Positions 44,994 to 53,717 of a DNA stretch of 64,000 nt are shown piece by piece. The stretch is from positions 29,275 through 93,274 of the forward strand of contig NZ_RHOD01000011.1 of assembly GCF_003946095.1 (NCBI RefSeq), read 5' to 3'. Numbering within the stretch: position 1 is the stretch's first letter; the number at the start of each line of letters is the position of its first letter. This DNA is from Levilactobacillus lindianensis. Lineage in GTDB: Bacteria; Bacillota; Bacilli; Lactobacillales; Lactobacillaceae. Below the pieces are notes generated by a model. It saw only the letters and a program-made list of their open reading frames with translations, searched no databases and was not told the origin of the DNA. The translations under genes were made by a program, and so were the position numbers.

Positions 44994-45737
44994 TTACCAT
45001 GGTTGGTCAGTTGGGCCTACCGTAAACTCACTGACGTTGGTGTCGGCCGGTTGATCGATGGCAAAGGCAATCACACTTGCCACCCGGTCGGGACTGATTT
45101 GGTAGTCATCATACAAATCCTGAGCCCCCTTGAGAGTTGCCGTGTCGGTCGTCGTTGCCAATAGTTCCGTCTTAATGGCTGCGGGATAGATCGTGGCCGT
45201 CCGAATATGGCTGTTCTCCTGAGCGGACTCCATTCGCAGAACCTCCATCAAGTCACGGACTGCCCACTTAGTTGCCCCATACACGGCACCACCGGGGTAG
45301 GCCTTAAGGTCGGCAACGGAAGAGGTCGTAATGACGTGCCCGGACTTTTGGGCCTTGAAAGTTGGTAAGACGGCAGCAATCCCATTGAGCACACCCTTAA
45401 TATTGACATCCACCATACGATTCCATTCATCCATCTTCAACTCAGAAAGTGGTGAATTAGGCATTAGACCGGCATTTAGAAAGATCACATCGAGATGCCC
45501 AAAGGTATCCTTGGCAAATTGCACGATTCGTTGATTGGCAGCTGCGTCGGTCACGTCAATGGTCTGGTAGGCTGCCGTGCCACCTGCCGCCGCAATCTCT
45601 TGCGTCAAGGCTCGGAGTCTATCTTCTCGACGGGCGCCTAAGACTAGCTTAGCCCCCTTGCTGGCCAACAACTTTGCCGTTGCGGCCCCGATGCCTGAAG
45701 AGGCCCCTGTAATTAAAACGACTTTATCCTTAATCAT
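44994..45737 (-). CDS. Short-chain dehydrogenase/reductase
   Basis: A classical NAD(P)-dependent SDR of 247 aa. The cofactor motif is TGASSGIGAATAKLL (about 9-23), with LVLGARREDRL suggesting NADP preference (Arg pair). NAGLMPNSP and the active site Ser ... YGATKWAV (Tyr-x3-Lys at about 153-157) follow. The substrate is unknown. A decayed MerR gene lies directly downstream, which may once have regulated it. Confidence 0.92.
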   Translation of the reverse strand: MIKDKVVLITGASSGIGAATAKLLASKGAKLVLGARREDRLRALTQEIAAAGGTAAYQTIDVTDAAANQRIVQFAKDTFGHLDVIFLNAGLMPNSPLSELKMDEWNRMVDVNIKGVLNGIAAVLPTFKAQKSGHVITTSSVADLKAYPGGAVYGATKWAVRDLMEVLRMESAQENSHIRTATIYPAAIKTELLATTTDTATLKGAQDLYDDYQISPDRVASVIAFAIDQPADTNVSEFTVGPTDQPW

Positions 45738-45850
45738 TGTTAAAAACTCCCTTTCGAAACTTAATGATCACAGGATAAACCTTGGAGTCGACTCAAAGGC
45801 AAGTAAAAAGAGATCTTATTTTTCAAAAAATTTGTGTTTAAAGATTAGCC

Positions 45851-45900
45851 AAAAAAGGTAGGCCCCACTGGCATAAATTCCAAGTGTTGCCTACCTTTTA
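45851..45900 (-). terminator. Terminator downstream of the RsuA-like gene
   Basis: The stem AAAAGGTAGGC/GCCTACCTTTT encloses a second short stem (CACTTGG/CCAGTGG). A T-run follows on the minus strand. Confidence 0.85.
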
Positions 45901-45922
45901 AAACATTTAAATTTTAGAAGTT

Positions 45923-46627
45923 CTAATCGTTTTTTAGTAGCTCATCCTCATCAACCAATGGTCCGGTGAGCGCATCAATCTCGTCAGGATACAAGCCGCG
46001 ATAGGAAGATACCGAGAGGTCAACCGGTAACCGTAGCGGCCCAAAAGCTACGCGACTGACCGGTCCATCGGCTCCCTGAAGGCTAGCCAAGGTGGGAATG
46101 CCAACCGCAAGATCACGCGTTCGAGCCAAGACGGTCGTAACTTGATGAATCTTGTCCGGCATCAGGTCCACTTGCTCGAACGTCAGGTCATTATCCAGCC
46201 TTGGCAATTCTGCCACACAGCCGGTCAGTTGAATCCGCAACGTACTCTGCCAATCCTGGCTGGCTACGTCCTTTAGAAATTGGTCATCATCACTGACGAT
46301 CACTAGGCCAGCGGCTTCCTTAGGCAGATCAGAAAAGACTTTTAAAGCCTGCTCGCGATCCAAAGCATTCAATAAACCACCCAAACTGTGGGGAGCCGTC
46401 GCATCCAAATTTAACTGGACGCCGACTGGCTTATTGAAGACCAGATAGCTCGGTTGCCGTCCCGTGACCGGGCGACCATCAACTCGCACGTCGTCTTGAT
46501 CCGTGACCGACGTCAGTGGTGAATCAATCGCCGTTTGATTGACGGTGACCCGTCCTTGACGCAGCAGCCGAAAGACTTGACGCCGCGTGCCCTGATGGAA
46601 ATCCGTTAGGTATTGGTCAATCCTCAT
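45923..46627 (-). CDS. RsuA-like pseudouridine synthase homologue lacking the catalytic motif
   Basis: A 234-aa protein with an N-terminal S4 RNA-binding domain (MRIDQYLTDFHQGTRRQVFRLL ... GRVTVN, about 1-60) and an RsuA/RluB-type fold. The stretch LVFNKPVGVQL is the usual KPxG motif. The usual RLDxxTxGLL motif reads DLPKEAAGLVIVSDD here, so the catalytic Asp position is Pro and the Arg is gone. It is next to murJ, as YtzG is beside YtgP in Bacillus. It may bind RNA without modifying it. Confidence 0.85.
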   Translation of the reverse strand: MRIDQYLTDFHQGTRRQVFRLLRQGRVTVNQTAIDSPLTSVTDQDDVRVDGRPVTGRQPSYLVFNKPVGVQLNLDATAPHSLGGLLNALDREQALKVFSDLPKEAAGLVIVSDDDQFLKDVASQDWQSTLRIQLTGCVAELPRLDNDLTFEQVDLMPDKIHQVTTVLARTRDLAVGIPTLASLQGADGPVSRVAFGPLRLPVDLSVSSYRGLYPDEIDALTGPLVDEDELLKND

Positions 46628-46638
46628 CGTATTGCCTC

Positions 46639-48279
46639 CTAGTGAATGTGCAGCCGGCGCCGTAGCCCGGCAACTCGTGATCCCAGGATATCATCTGCTA
46701 GTCGACTCTTCAAGACCATGTAAACATAGAAGTAACCACCGACAAGTGCGGCGACGATCGTAATTAGGAAATTAACGGTACGGCTTTCGCTCCCCATGAG
46801 TCCCCCAACCAACGTGATCGTGCGGGCCAAGGCAAAGGTTCCCAAGGCCGCCACCAGAATTCCATTGGTTCGTTTGGCAATCTGAGCGTAGTTGATTCCA
46901 AATTGCACATCGAGTGAATGGATAATCAGGTAACAGGTTACAAACAGCCCGATCCCGGTAGCCACCAAGGGGCCGAAAGCGCCTAAGAAATAGACCAGCG
47001 GCCATTGAACGACGAATTTCACTATCGTTCCCACAGCAAAGTAGCGGACCGCACGTTTGTTTTGTGAGATTCCTTGCATCAGAGCCGCTACCACCGTGTA
47101 CAACCCCAGTAGGATTGACAGGTAGGATGAAAAGGCCAGGATAGACGACGCTAATTTTTCCTCCGTTGGTCCATAAAAGATGATGTTCAATGGACGTGAG
47201 ATGGCCGCCATCCCCAAGGCACTGGGTAGCATGACGAATTCAAACATCAGAAAGGCATTGGTCAATTGACCCGAGATCTCACGTTTATTGCCTCGCGTAT
47301 AGGCTTCCGATAACAATGGGACGACGGTCACCGCCAAGGCTGAGGCCAGTGAAATGGTAATCATAATCAACTTGTTTGCGTTAACCCCGAAGAGCGCGAA
47401 GAGGTCATTCAAGTGCTCTGCCGAATAGTTCCCCGCCATATGCATGATGGGTGCAAAGGTATATTGGTCAATCAATTGGAAGATCGTAATGCCGGCTCCC
47501 AAAACAACGAATGGGACGGCCTGCGCAATGATTTCGCGGTACAGCTGCGAAGCTGGGACGACCAATTCATTATTACTATTGGCGACCAAGTCCTGGAATT
47601 CACTCCGTCGACGTAAGTAGTACACACCCAAGATCAGCAGACCACCTAAGGCACCGACCGCAGCCGCAAAAGTCGACTGTGACACGGCCGTGACCCAGTT
47701 GCCCTTCATCACCCGCATGATGATAAACGCCGTCAGAAGCATGTAGATGACCCGAATCAGCTGTTCCACAAATTGGGAAATTGCGGATGGCGCCATCTGT
47801 TGGAATCCTTGGAAGTAGCCTCGCGTCAGACTCATCGTGGGGATAATCAAGATCGCCCAAGATAAGGAATGTAGGACCGGAATCAGATGCTCATCGCCCC
47901 CCGTAAATAACGGTGCCCCAAAATACATCAAAGCGGCAATCGCAATCCCGGTCGCAATGGCAATTTCTAGCCCTCGTTTATAGAGCCGCACACTGACACC
48001 ATACTCATTGAGGGCATTGTAGTGGGCCACCTGCTTAGCAATCGCCGAAGGAACCCCCGCGATCGCCGCAATCAGGAAGAAACTATAGATGTTGTAACCC
48101 TTACCATATAGTGCGTTACCTTGAAGATAGAAGGCACCGAACCAGATGTTCCACGGAATAATGTATACTGCCCCGAGAATTCTTGAAAAGATACTTCCCG
48201 CGGTCATCCACGCCGATCCCGCGACCATTTGGTCTTGCGCGCTGGCGGTTTGACTCTCCGTGTTATCCCTTGCCGACAT
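46639..48279 (-). CDS. murJ: Lipid II flippase MurJ (YtgP type) of the MOP superfamily
   Basis: A multi-spanning membrane protein of 545 aa, polysaccharide biosynthesis family (MATE/MOP fold). It shows about 14 hydrophobic helices, starting SAWMTAGSIFSRILGAVYIIPW. Typical features are GYNIYSFFLIAAIAGVPSAIAKQVA, the internal repeat of the two halves and LPSALGMAAISRPL. In Bacillus the homologue YtgP flips lipid II. The ATG at 48279 with GTAGGGTG is preferred over a TTG six codons upstream. It precedes the RsuA-like gene by 12 bp. Confidence 0.9.
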   Translation of the reverse strand: MSARDNTESQTASAQDQMVAGSAWMTAGSIFSRILGAVYIIPWNIWFGAFYLQGNALYGKGYNIYSFFLIAAIAGVPSAIAKQVAHYNALNEYGVSVRLYKRGLEIAIATGIAIAALMYFGAPLFTGGDEHLIPVLHSLSWAILIIPTMSLTRGYFQGFQQMAPSAISQFVEQLIRVIYMLLTAFIIMRVMKGNWVTAVSQSTFAAAVGALGGLLILGVYYLRRRSEFQDLVANSNNELVVPASQLYREIIAQAVPFVVLGAGITIFQLIDQYTFAPIMHMAGNYSAEHLNDLFALFGVNANKLIMITISLASALAVTVVPLLSEAYTRGNKREISGQLTNAFLMFEFVMLPSALGMAAISRPLNIIFYGPTEEKLASSILAFSSYLSILLGLYTVVAALMQGISQNKRAVRYFAVGTIVKFVVQWPLVYFLGAFGPLVATGIGLFVTCYLIIHSLDVQFGINYAQIAKRTNGILVAALGTFALARTITLVGGLMGSESRTVNFLITIVAALVGGYFYVYMVLKSRLADDILGSRVAGLRRRLHIH

Positions 48280-48505
48280 TTGACACCCTACTTTCAATTT
48301 GTAAATTCAACGGTTCCGAGCTCGATAACTGTCGAGCTAATCAAACAAACATTATACCATAGCTTTTTACCTACATTTATCAGGTTTCTTTAAAGTTTTT
48401 CCACGAAACCGCTTCCATCACACCGCAGATAATTTACCGAATATCACGAACAGTGGTATGCTGGAGGTAGTCAAGAAACAAGATTATTCAAGGAGGAATG
48501 GCAAT

Positions 48506-48829
48506 ATGACGCAGGCAACAGCTGATGCAACCGCGACCTCAAAGATGCAGATGTCCCCGGAAAGAGCACGGCAAGTCGTACGGATGACCAAAAGTATTCG
48601 GGAACACTTCCCAGAACTGGCAAAGGTTTCGGATGCCCAGTTGATCTATTCCACATGGCGTAGTTTCAAGCGGATTGACCAAACCAATGACAGTGATTAT
48701 CAAACCATGGCTGACGTTTTCTTCCACGAATTTGACCGCCACTTACTCGATTATCAATTCTCCAAAGCCGGCGAAGACGAACTGGTTCGCCAACGATTCT
48801 TCGCAATTTTAACTGAACTCTTACAGTAA
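48506..48829 (+). CDS. Conserved hypothetical protein of 107 aa
   Basis: An unrecognised soluble, mostly helical protein. The first 20 residues are rich in Ala, Thr and Gln (low complexity). The rest has a conserved-looking helical core: ARQVVRMTKSIREHFPELAKVSD, then YSTWRSFKRIDQT, then FHEFDRHLLDYQFS. AAGGAGG is 9 nt before the ATG, and a TATGCT box lies upstream near 48456. It carries no membrane segment. I cannot assign a function. Confidence 0.75.
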   Translation: MTQATADATATSKMQMSPERARQVVRMTKSIREHFPELAKVSDAQLIYSTWRSFKRIDQTNDSDYQTMADVFFHEFDRHLLDYQFSKAGEDELVRQRFFAILTELLQ

Positions 48830-48835
48830 GTTTGT

Positions 48836-48874
48836 CCCCTCACCAGCCTTCCTGGGCAGTGAGGGGTTATTTTT
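48836..48874 (+). terminator. Terminator of the 107-aa hypothetical gene
   Basis: The stem CCCCTCAC/GTGAGGGG is followed by TTATTTTTT on plus, 6 bp past the stop. Confidence 0.9.
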
Positions 48875-49016
48875 TGGAATTAAATAAGCTTGCGGTATAC
48901 TGAATATGACGAGTGTTGATTCGTCCAGGACCGTCCTTTAGGGATCGGATGGCCTAGCACCTACATATTATCCCCTAAAACAGATTGAATCTTAATCTTT
49001 AAGCGAGGCGATAGAT

Positions 49017-49781
49017 TTGCGTTATTTAGCCTTATTAGGAAGTCATCTCTCAGATGGCATCACTGCCCAGTATCTTCACGCAGTGACATCGGCTCTGCCC
49101 AGTACGGCGACGGTCGAGACGGTCTTTCTCAGAGACTACGATATTTACCCAGACACCAAGGAAAAACGCTGTCCGGCTTTGGATGAGATCGAAGCTAAAA
49201 TGGCAGCCAGTGACTTTTGGATCATCTGTGCACCCACGTATTGGGGTGGCCTATCGGGTGTCATGAAACAGTTCTTTGACTGCATGCGTTTCCGATTGGT
49301 CCGCATGACTTCGGCCGGCGACACCCTGCCTGGCAAATACAAGGACAAGCACTACCTCAGCATGACGACCTGCTTCATCAGTTCAACTGAGAACTTCTTT
49401 ACCGGTATCACGGACCAGACCTTCGTAACTATCGATCGTGTCATGTCCGGCGCCGGAATCATCAAGGTTGGCGAATTCGTGGGTACCGGGACCTGGGGCA
49501 CTCATGGGCCACGTGCCAATAAACTCGCCGAGTGTCGTCGCCTAGGGGCCAAGATCGCCAACCGCCCACGAAAGGATGATAATACCTTGAAACGTTACAT
49601 ACAGCTCTTCTTCATGATTGCGCTCATGGCTTTAATTACCATGGGCTTGCAAGCTTGGTGGTTTGGCGTCTTTGCGACCGGTAAGTTCTGGTTGACCTAT
49701 GCCACCTTCGTCGTGATTTTCTACGTTTTACTAGCAAGCATCTTACACTTCTTCACCTTCGTTCGTCATCGTCGTCGGTGA
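49017..49781 (+). CDS. Flavodoxin-fold NAD(P)H-dependent reductase with membrane tail
   Basis: A 254-aa protein. The first about 180 residues have a flavodoxin-like FMN reductase fold: YLALLGSHLSDG (FMN phosphate loop), ICAPTYWGGLSGVMKQFFDCM (the NADPH-FMN reductase signature) and a Cys-containing MTTCFISS. The last part has two transmembrane helices (IQLFFMIALMALITMGLQAW and WLTYATFVVIFYVLLASILHFF) and a basic end, so the enzyme is probably membrane-tethered facing the cytoplasm. The TTG start has GAGGCG 7 nt upstream. The electron partner is unknown. Confidence 0.85.
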   Translation: MRYLALLGSHLSDGITAQYLHAVTSALPSTATVETVFLRDYDIYPDTKEKRCPALDEIEAKMAASDFWIICAPTYWGGLSGVMKQFFDCMRFRLVRMTSAGDTLPGKYKDKHYLSMTTCFISSTENFFTGITDQTFVTIDRVMSGAGIIKVGEFVGTGTWGTHGPRANKLAECRRLGAKIANRPRKDDNTLKRYIQLFFMIALMALITMGLQAWWFGVFATGKFWLTYATFVVIFYVLLASILHFFTFVRHRRR

Positions 49782-49808
49782 GCAGTTCCCTCAATTTAAT
49801 CCTAATAC

Positions 49809-49838
49809 AAAAGACCGGATCAGTAGATTCGGTCTTTT
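49809..49838. terminator. Terminator between the flavoprotein and ABC permease genes
   Basis: The stem AAAAGACCG/CGGTCTTTT, with A/T-rich flanks on both sides, serves the convergent genes. Confidence 0.88.
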
Positions 49839-49839
49839 A

Positions 49840-50601
49840 TTAACCAATTTTTGCCTGCGACCCTCGCGGCAGATGCCGACTAACGAAAACACTCACCGCC
49901 AGGTAGCCCAGGGCGACACTTCCTAGTAGCAGGCCATTGAGCGAACTACGTTGATCCCCAATATTTAACCAGGAAAGGTAAAAGCGCACCATGTAAGCAC
50001 AGGGATCAACAACCGTCATGACAATTGTGGCGAGCGCCGACTGCCCAAACAACTCGGCATTGACCCCCAGCAAGCCTACCCCGATGTAGGCCGTGGCAAT
50101 CAGACTCGTCACGGCCCCTCGCACTGGCAGGAGCAGGAAAATCGTCGTAAAACCAGCAATGATTGGGATTAATAGAAAATTCAGTCCCCACGCCACAACC
50201 ATCATATGTTGGAGGCTACCCGAGATCGGCATCAAAATCCCTAGTATCCCATCAAAGATGAGGATTTCTATCTGAATAATCACGGTTTGCAGCACTAGAT
50301 TGCTTAAGAGCACGCGATAGGTTTCACGTGGCGTGAGTGCTTCGGCATTCACGGCCCCCGACGCCCAGATTCCCATTAGACTGAACTGAAAGCCACTCAT
50401 CACACCTACCAAAATCATGTAGGCCCAGTAGCCAAAGAGTTGGTTGGTCAAACTGTAATTTCCAAGTGGATGACCGTAGCGACTGAAGGTGGCGACTAGT
50501 AAATAGGCCAACGGAACACCTAGCGTGTAAACGAAAATCATTTTCTTCGCCCACGTTACCTGCCATTCCAACCTAACCAATCCCCATAATCGCTTCAGCA
50601 T
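49840..50601 (-). CDS. ABC-2 type permease, orphan
   Basis: A 253-aa membrane protein with about six helices. The N-terminus is LVRLEWQVTWAKKMIFVYTLGVPLAYL, followed by LFGYWAYMILVGVMSGFQFSLMGI, an ABC-2 permease pattern. The loop LTPRETYRVLLSNL lies between helices two and three. A partner ATPase gene is not adjacent, although these usually are paired. The ATPase may be elsewhere or the protein may act alone. Substrate unknown. Confidence 0.8.
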   Translation of the reverse strand: MLKRLWGLVRLEWQVTWAKKMIFVYTLGVPLAYLLVATFSRYGHPLGNYSLTNQLFGYWAYMILVGVMSGFQFSLMGIWASGAVNAEALTPRETYRVLLSNLVLQTVIIQIEILIFDGILGILMPISGSLQHMMVVAWGLNFLLIPIIAGFTTIFLLLPVRGAVTSLIATAYIGVGLLGVNAELFGQSALATIVMTVVDPCAYMVRFYLSWLNIGDQRSSLNGLLLGSVALGYLAVSVFVSRHLPRGSQAKIG

Positions 50602-50693
50602 GGTCTTCCCTCCCCATTTTCGCTGAGTATACCATATCTAAACAACACCCGAACCAGTGAAAGATTGGTTGATAAGGCAACCATAAAAAGAAC

Positions 50694-50807
50694 GCGTGAC
50701 AAAAGGTGGTTCGTCCATGAGACTTAACGGCGATAGGCGAACAATCCCGAGCTTAGCCTGTTTTGTCTATCGAGGTTAAAGGGCGTTGTCAGCCCTTTGT
50801 CACACGT
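50694..50807. repeat. Palindromic intergenic repeat, copy B
   Basis: A 114-bp element with ends CGTGACAAAAGG and CCCTTTGTCACACG that are inverted copies. An inner inverted pair is CGATAGGCGAACAA and TTTTGTCTATCG. The sequence matches the reverse complement of copy A (9499-9607) in several blocks. It lies in the gap between the ABC permease start and the leuS stop. A separate hairpin follows, as in copy A. Confidence 0.75.
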
Positions 50808-50834
50808 TTCGACTATAGACATTCGGAGCACAAC

Positions 50835-50864
50835 GAGGGCCTGAGACTTCTGTCCCAGGCCCTC
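50835..50864. terminator. GC-rich hairpin downstream of leuS
   Basis: The stem GAGGGCCTGAGAC/GTCCCAGGCCCTC sits about 20 bp past the leuS stop. The T-tract is weak on minus and better on plus (ATTTTT about 15 bp later). It probably ends leuS transcription. Confidence 0.65.
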
Positions 50865-50886
50865 GATCTGATTCAATTTTTAAAAT

Positions 50887-53316
50887 TTAGTTGGCAACAA
50901 TGTTGATCAACTTGCCTGGAATGACAATCACCTTACGGATCGTCTTGCCATCCGTGTGGAGCTTGACTGTCTCGTCGGCCAGAGCTGCGTCTTCAATACC
51001 TTGCTTGTCGGCGTCTTTAGCCACCTTCAAGTGAGCGCGGACCTTCCCATTAACCTGAACAACCATTTCGACCACGTCTTCAACCAATTGCTTAGCATCG
51101 TACGTTGGCCACTTGGTGTAGGTAATGGTGTCATCATGACCCATGAGGGACCACAACTCTTCGGCAATATGTGGCACGATTGGTGAAATCATCTTAACGA
51201 AGCCTTCCATGTAAATCAATGGGAGACTGTCGGCCTTGTAGGCCTCGTTAACGAAGACCATCAATTGTGAAATGGCCACGTTGAACCGTAAGCCTTCCAG
51301 GTCTTCCGTCACCGTCTTAACGGTCTGGTTGTAGATCTTATCCAACGAGCCATCGTTAATCATCGTCACCCGATCACGCAGATGGTTGTTGTCATCGATC
51401 AATAAACGCCAAACCCGGTCGAGCCAACGACGTGAACCGTTGATCCCTTCCGTACTCCAAGGCTTAGCCGCTTCCAAAGGCCCCATAAACATTTCGTAAA
51501 GCCGCAGGGTATCTGCCCCGTGTTCTTCGACAATTTCATCGGGATTGATAACGTTCCCCTTAGACTTAGACATCTTTTCATGGTTAGTCCCCAGGATCAT
51601 CCCCTGGTTAACTAACTTCTGGAAAGGTTCCTTGGTAGGCACGACGCCTAGGTCATAGAGGAACTTGTGCCAGAACCGAGCGTACAACAGATGTAGCACG
51701 GCATGTTCGGAGCCCCCGATGTAGAGGTCCACTGGCATCCAGTACTTCAACTTCTCGGGATCGGCAATCATCTTGTCATTGTGTGGATCGATGTAGCGTA
51801 AGAAGTACCAGGAACTCCCAGCCCATTGTGGCATGGTGTTCGTTTCACGCTTCCCCTTACGACCGTTCTTGTCCACCACGTTAACCCAGTCATCGAGATT
51901 AGCCAATGGGCTTTCCCCGGTACCAGATGGTTCAAGTTGCTTAGCAGCTGGCAACTTCAGCGGTAATTCATCTTCGGGAACCAGAGTCGTTTCGCCATCT
52001 TCCCAGTGAATAACAGGAATTGGTTCACCCCAGTAACGTTGACGGGAGAAGATCCAGTCACGCAAGCGGAAGTTAACTTGCTTGTGCCCAGCATCATGTT
52101 CTTCCAGCCAGTCAATGGCTGCCTTGATAGCGGTTGCTTTGTCCATACCATTCATGAAATCGGAGTTGATATGTTCCCCATCCCCGGTATAAGCGGCTTC
52201 TTGGACATCGGTATCGTCGTCACCGGCAATAACCTGGACGATTGGCAACTTAAACTTCTTAGCGAAGTCGTTGTCCCGTTCGTCGTGGGCTGGTACGGCC
52301 ATGATGGCCCCAGTCCCGTAGGATGCCAGTACGTAATCGCCAATCCAGATTGGCAACTTCTTACCACTCAGTGGGTTGATGCCGTAAGCACCGGTGAAGA
52401 CCCCGGTCTTATCCTTATTCAAGTCCGTCCGTTCGAGGTCCGACTTGCTTTCGATAGCTGCCTTGTAAGCCTTTACGGCGTCGGCTTGTTCCGGCGTCGT
52501 AATCTGGTCGACCAAGGCATGTTCTGGTGCTAAGACCATATAGGTTGCCCCAAATAACGTGTCGGGACGGGTCGTGTAGACCTCGACCTTGGTGTCTTCT
52601 TGCCCATCGACTGGGAAGAAGACGCTGGCACCTTCAGAACGACCGATCCAGTTCCGTTGCATTTCCTTAATGCTGTCTGGCCAGTCAAGGTCATCCAGGT
52701 CATCGATCAACCGATCGGCGTAAGCGGTGATCCGTAGCACCCATTGGCGCATTGGCACGCGGTAAACGGGATAACCGCCCCGCTCTGTCTTACCATCGAC
52801 AACTTCTTCGTTGGCCACAACGGTCCCACCCATGAAGTCGGGCGCCCAGTTGACCATGATCTTATCTTCGTAGGCTAAGCCCTTCTTGTAGAGTTGTTCG
52901 AAGATCCATTGCGTCCACTTGTAGTAGGATTCGTCGGTCGTGTTAATTTCACGACTCCAGTCATAGGAGAAGCCCAATGAACGAATCTGACGTTTGAAAT
53001 TCTTAATGTTGTGAGCGGTGAAGTCCTTAGGGTTGTGCCCCGTCTTCAAGGCATACTGTTCGGCGGGTAAACCAAAAGCATCCCATCCCATCGGGTGAAG
53101 GACATTGAAGCCCTGCATGCGCTTCAACCGTGCCATGATATCTGTTGCGGTGTATCCCTCGGGATGCCCCACATGAAGTCCTTGCCCTGAAGGATATGGG
53201 AACATATCCATCACATAGTACTTCGGTTTGTTCTGATTGTCTGAGGTCTTGAAAGTTTCGTTGACCCGCCAGAAGTGTTGCCACTTACGTTCAATAATTT
53301 GGTGTTTGTAAGCCAA
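50887..53316 (-). CDS. leuS: Leucine-tRNA ligase
   Basis: A class I synthetase of 809 aa that charges tRNA-Leu and proofreads. The HIGH motif is in [16 protein letters not shown] (about 40-55) and KMSKS in [17 protein letters not shown]. The CP1 editing domain (about 225-420) includes [21 protein letters not shown] and [13 protein letters not shown], with the Asp that recognises misacylated tRNA. It is a single-gene unit with a T-box leader. Confidence 0.98.
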   Translation of the reverse strand: MAYKHQIIERKWQHFWRVNETFKTSDNQNKPKYYVMDMFPYPSGQGLHVGHPEGYTATDIMARLKRMQGFNVLHPMGWDAFGLPAEQYALKTGHNPKDFTAHNIKNFKRQIRSLGFSYDWSREINTTDESYYKWTQWIFEQLYKKGLAYEDKIMVNWAPDFMGGTVVANEEVVDGKTERGGYPVYRVPMRQWVLRITAYADRLIDDLDDLDWPDSIKEMQRNWIGRSEGASVFFPVDGQEDTKVEVYTTRPDTLFGATYMVLAPEHALVDQITTPEQADAVKAYKAAIESKSDLERTDLNKDKTGVFTGAYGINPLSGKKLPIWIGDYVLASYGTGAIMAVPAHDERDNDFAKKFKLPIVQVIAGDDDTDVQEAAYTGDGEHINSDFMNGMDKATAIKAAIDWLEEHDAGHKQVNFRLRDWIFSRQRYWGEPIPVIHWEDGETTLVPEDELPLKLPAAKQLEPSGTGESPLANLDDWVNVVDKNGRKGKRETNTMPQWAGSSWYFLRYIDPHNDKMIADPEKLKYWMPVDLYIGGSEHAVLHLLYARFWHKFLYDLGVVPTKEPFQKLVNQGMILGTNHEKMSKSKGNVINPDEIVEEHGADTLRLYEMFMGPLEAAKPWSTEGINGSRRWLDRVWRLLIDDNNHLRDRVTMINDGSLDKIYNQTVKTVTEDLEGLRFNVAISQLMVFVNEAYKADSLPLIYMEGFVKMISPIVPHIAEELWSLMGHDDTITYTKWPTYDAKQLVEDVVEMVVQVNGKVRAHLKVAKDADKQGIEDAALADETVKLHTDGKTIRKVIVIPGKLINIVAN

Positions 53317-53344
53317 AATTGTCGCTCCCTTTCTCTAAATCGTC

Positions 53345-53590
53345 GTTCTCCCACAAAAAAAGCCCTCAGTAGCCCAAAATGGGCTCCTGCAGGGCGTTTT
53401 AGCGCGGTACCACCTACATTTCCTCGCAACTGTTTCGAGGCTCATTCCGGCTGATAACGTCGCCAAACGCCCACCTTGCGGCAGAAAGGACTCGGAGATA
53501 AGTTCGGTTGTCCGGGTAACGGATTTTCAGCAACCATCCGCTTTCTACATACCCAAACCATCTACTACTTCTCGTCACAGTCTTAGATTA
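53345..53590 (-). promoter_or_regulatory. T-box leader of leuS
   Basis: The T-box sequence AGGTGGTACCGCG (53403-53415) precedes a two-part terminator (GCCCT...AGGGC enclosing GCCC...GGGC, 53353-53396) and a long T-run on minus. The specifier codon is probably CTC or CTT in the CTTATCTCC stretch of stem I, but I cannot decide between them. Confidence 0.93.
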
Positions 53591-53604
53591 ATCAAATTGG
53601 TTTA

Positions 53605-53633
53605 ATCTTAGCAAACCACCCCCGGAAAAGCAA
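53605..53633 (-). promoter_or_regulatory. Promoter of the leuS leader
   Basis: -35 TTGCTT (53628-53633), a 17-bp spacer and -10 TAAGAT (53605-53610) on minus, with the TG dinucleotide of an extended -10. Confidence 0.7.
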
Positions 53634-53674
53634 CCCCAATACGCTTGGTGACGACCAACCGCTGGCCGTAGCTG

Positions 53675-53712
53675 TGCTATACTAAAATTTATAAAGAAAC
53701 CTTGAGGAGGCG
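53675..53712 (+). promoter_or_regulatory. Extended -10 promoter of the PAP2-mnmM unit
   Basis: TGCTATACT, with its -10 hexamer at 53678-53683, lies on plus before the ribosome site GAGGAGGCG, and 35 bp before the ATG. It matches the boxes before the genes at 41261 and 43724. Confidence 0.55.
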
Positions 53713-53717
53713 TCGTT

